Source of the DNA: JAOTYV01 sp041557595
Lineage (GTDB): Bacteria; Pseudomonadota; Alphaproteobacteria; UBA8366
NCBI GenBank assembly: GCA_041557595.1
Contig: JBFFGE010000058.1
Span: 1-24,349 of the forward strand
Reading direction: 5' to 3'
Length of the DNA: 24,349 nt
A program made the translations under genes and the position numbers. The notes beneath the pieces are model-generated. The model worked only from the letters and a program-made list of their open reading frames with translations. It made no database searches and was not told where the DNA came from. Of this stretch, positions 22,693-24,349 are shown in pieces. The first letter of the stretch is position 1; every line of letters starts with the position of its first letter.

Positions 22693-23661
22693 CTACAACA
22701 GGCCCATGCCGCCGGTATATTGCCAAACAACATACCCGCAATAAAGCAGCACAAACCCGGCGCCCGCGCCGCGGCCTATGCGCGGCAGCAATCGCACCCA
22801 AAGCGACAGCACGACGGTGATCGCCAGCAGGAACCACAGATCGAAATTCAACATCTGCTGCGGGACCGGAACCGGCGTGACCGTCGCGACCAATCCCATG
22901 ATGCCGAGAATATTGTAGATATTGGCGCCGAAAACCGTTCCGAGGGCCACATCGGATTGGCGCCTCATGGCGGCGATGACCGCCGTCGCCAATTCCGGCA
23001 ACGAGGTGCCGAGCGCGACCACGGTCAGCCCGACGACTTCCTCCGAGACGCCTGCATCGCGCGCCAGGGCGACCGCCCCCCGAACGAGGAATTCCGCACC
23101 GAACACCACGCCCAGCAAGCCGACGCCCAGCACGAGGAAGGCACGTTTCGCGGTCTGCGGCGCTTTCTCGGCAAATTCGTTCGCTTCCTCCGCGAAGACG
23201 TTCTCTTCCGGCGAGCGCCGTCGCTCGCTCTGAAAATTGTAAATCGTCATCGCCGCCAGCAGCAGCACCATGGTAATACCCTGCCAGCGCGCGATATGGC
23301 CGTCCCACGCCAGCAGGATCAGCAATCCGGTCGCGATCGCGAGAACCAAGCTGGTGATTTTCAACGAAGCGCCGCGCTCGAGGGAAATTGGCCAAATAAG
23401 CGCGGACACGCCCAAAATCAGAATAAAGTTGCAGATATTGCTGCCGACCACATTTCCGACGGCGATGCCGGGCACGTCCTTGAACGCCGCATCCAGGCTC
23501 ACGAAGAGCTCCGGCGCCGTGGTGCCATACGCAACCACCGTCGCGCCGATCATCATGGGCGACACGCCGTATCGCCGCGCAATGCCGACCGCGCCCCGCA
23601 CCAGCGCGTCGCCGCCGATTAACAGCAGGGCAAAGCCCACCGGAATTAACAGGTAGACCAT
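22693..23661 (-). CDS. Calcium/sodium antiporter (CaCA family, YrbG-like)
   Basis: A 322-residue inner-membrane exchanger with two homologous halves of about five helices each. The alpha repeats are clear: GTTAPELFVSLDAA and GNVVGSNICNFIL in the first half, GTSLPELATAVIAA and GTVFGANIYNILG in the second; the Glu residues in these motifs bind the cation. A charged cytoplasmic loop (about 150-170, rich in Glu and Arg) separates the halves. The ATG at 23659-23661 has AGGG eight bases upstream; the TTG two codons earlier is too close to it. K+-dependent and Ca2+/H+ variants share this fold, so the exact exchanged ion is not assured. Possibly co-transcribed with the PanE-like gene. Confidence 0.9.
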   Translation of the reverse strand: MVYLLIPVGFALLLIGGDALVRGAVGIARRYGVSPMMIGATVVAYGTTAPELFVSLDAAFKDVPGIAVGNVVGSNICNFILILGVSALIWPISLERGASLKITSLVLAIATGLLILLAWDGHIARWQGITMVLLLAAMTIYNFQSERRRSPEENVFAEEANEFAEKAPQTAKRAFLVLGVGLLGVVFGAEFLVRGAVALARDAGVSEEVVGLTVVALGTSLPELATAVIAAMRRQSDVALGTVFGANIYNILGIMGLVATVTPVPVPQQMLNFDLWFLLAITVVLSLWVRLLPRIGRGAGAGFVLLYCGYVVWQYTGGMGLL

Positions 23662-24029
23662 ATCCAAGCCCTGTCCATTGAAGGGTGTTCCGGCGATACT
23701 GCGCCGGTCGATCGACGAATTATCATGAAGTCCCCTGGCAGTCCTTCCAGGGCGCGCGGAACCCGCCCGGCGCTTGATTACAATTTAATCTCGCCAATTG
23801 AAACCTCTTTGCTAGGATTAGCGGCGCTACCGACCCACTTCCGGCTCCCCCGGACCGAAACGGCGCCATGCGAAACACGCGCTCAATCGGTCGGCCCAGA
23901 TCCCTAGATTGGGTGCCGGATCACATCGGGCAAGGGACTATCCATGCCTCCGCGGGGCCGCCTTGGCCGCGCCGAATACCGAACGTTATATGATCCAGAT
24001 CCAACCACTAGAACACCAGGAGAACGACG
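23662..24029. other. Intergenic region between antiporter and CocE-type hydrolase genes
   Basis: About 368 bases without a supported gene. It contains a CCCTGG/CCAGGG hairpin (23733-23752) and an AT-rich patch near 23770-23820, and must hold divergent promoters. No small gene with a ribosome binding site was found. Confidence 0.4.
23963..23992 (+). promoter_or_regulatory. Candidate promoter for the CocE-type hydrolase gene
   Basis: TTGGCC (23963-23968), an 18-base spacer and TATATG (23987-23992) precede the ATG at 24030 by a distance that gives a leader of about 30 bases. The -10 is good and the -35 weak. Confidence 0.3.
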
Positions 24030-24349
24030 ATGGCCCGTGCCCCTTCCGGGAAAGTTTCCACCAAACGGGATGTCATGGTGACGATGCGGGACGGCGTCCG
24101 CCTGGCGACGGATATTTATCTCCCCGCCGCCAAATCCGGGGCGCCCGAGGGCGGCTATCCGGTGATCTTCGAACGGACGCCCTACAACAAATCGGCCCCG
24201 TCGCGGACCGAAAAGCGCGCCGGCGACAAACGGCCGATGACCCGTACCGCGACGGCAAAATACTTCGCGCAGCACGGGTATGCGGTGGTGGTGCAGGATT
24301 GCCGCGGCCGCTACAAATCCGAAGGCCGCTTCACGAAATATCTCGACGA
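24030..24349 (+). CDS. CocE/NonD family hydrolase, 5' part only
   Basis: The gene runs off the window; 106 complete codons are seen. After a short basic start the frame reads VMVTMRDGVRLATDIYLPAA (16-35) and then GYPVIFERTPYNKS and YFAQHGYAVVVQDCRGRYKS, the first strands and the DxRG segment typical of CocE-type esterases/X-Pro dipeptidyl peptidase-like (peptidase S15) hydrolases. These act on acyl or peptide esters; the catalytic Ser-Asp-His lie beyond the edge. The ATG at 24030 has AGGAG about eight bases upstream (24018-24022). No signal peptide is visible. Confidence 0.85.
   Translation, partial: MARAPSGKVSTKRDVMVTMRDGVRLATDIYLPAAKSGAPEGGYPVIFERTPYNKSAPSRTEKRAGDKRPMTRTATAKYFAQHGYAVVVQDCRGRYKSEGRFTKYLD

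Noticed and set aside
21499..23622. A 707-codon open frame on the plus strand
   Set aside because: Antisense to the PanE-like and antiporter genes, both of which have clear family motifs; the translated sequence is compositionally biased with no motif.

Overview
The window reads as chromosomal DNA of a high-GC alphaproteobacterium, most likely of the Rhodospirillales type. The basis is family-level recognition: a complete polyhydroxyalkanoate (PHA) block with the alphaproteobacterial regulator PhaR, a short PhaC paired with a small PhaE-like protein, and a RecX, nearly all on dense, GC-rich, closely spaced genes. No tRNA, rRNA, CRISPR array, insertion sequence or phage gene was seen. No read-through comparison with databases was possible; all family calls are from motifs.

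Layout. 1-5.5 kb: recX (+) faces a SAM-dependent methyltransferase (-) across an inverted repeat; then a TTG-start glutathione S-transferase (+), a tightly overlapped Nudix / YddG-like exporter / HAD phosphatase operon (-), and an aldo/keto reductase (+). 5.5-9.9 kb: the PHA block, phaA-phaB (-) with its own predicted promoter and a PhaR-operator-like site, phaE-like/phaC (-) that share about 190 bp of DNA in two reading frames, and divergent phaR (+). 10-11.9 kb: a PAS-GGDEF-EAL protein with a degenerate GGDEF signature, preceded by an AT-rich island. 12-18 kb: an accessory metabolic stretch with an alpha/beta hydrolase lacking the usual nucleophile serine, an isocitrate lyase/PEP-mutase relative without the lyase cysteine, a DHA2-type MFS exporter, a ComA (phosphosulfolactate synthase) family protein whose signature motif is rewritten, and a CaiB/BaiF CoA transferase. 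18.1-21.5 kb: a membrane-anchored DM13 protein and a two-gene signalling unit of an ECF sigma factor overlapping a transmembrane von Willebrand A protein whose N-terminus looks like an anti-sigma domain. 21.6-24.3 kb: a PanE-family reductase, a Ca/Na antiporter-family exchanger and the start of a CocE-type hydrolase cut by the window end.

How they work together. PhaA and PhaB make (R)-3-hydroxybutyryl-CoA from acetyl-CoA, PhaC (probably with the PhaE-like partner) polymerises it, and PhaR would repress when no granules are present. The PhaE-like protein ends in a basic tail with an RGRP AT-hook core, suggesting a granule-nucleoid link. The ECF/VWA pair is probably a surface-sensing system with sensor and anti-sigma fused in one chain. 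The most unusual items are the dual-coding phaE/phaC overlap with its AT-hook tail, the ECF/VWA fusion, and the clustering of three enzymes of known folds with altered active sites in 12-17 kb.
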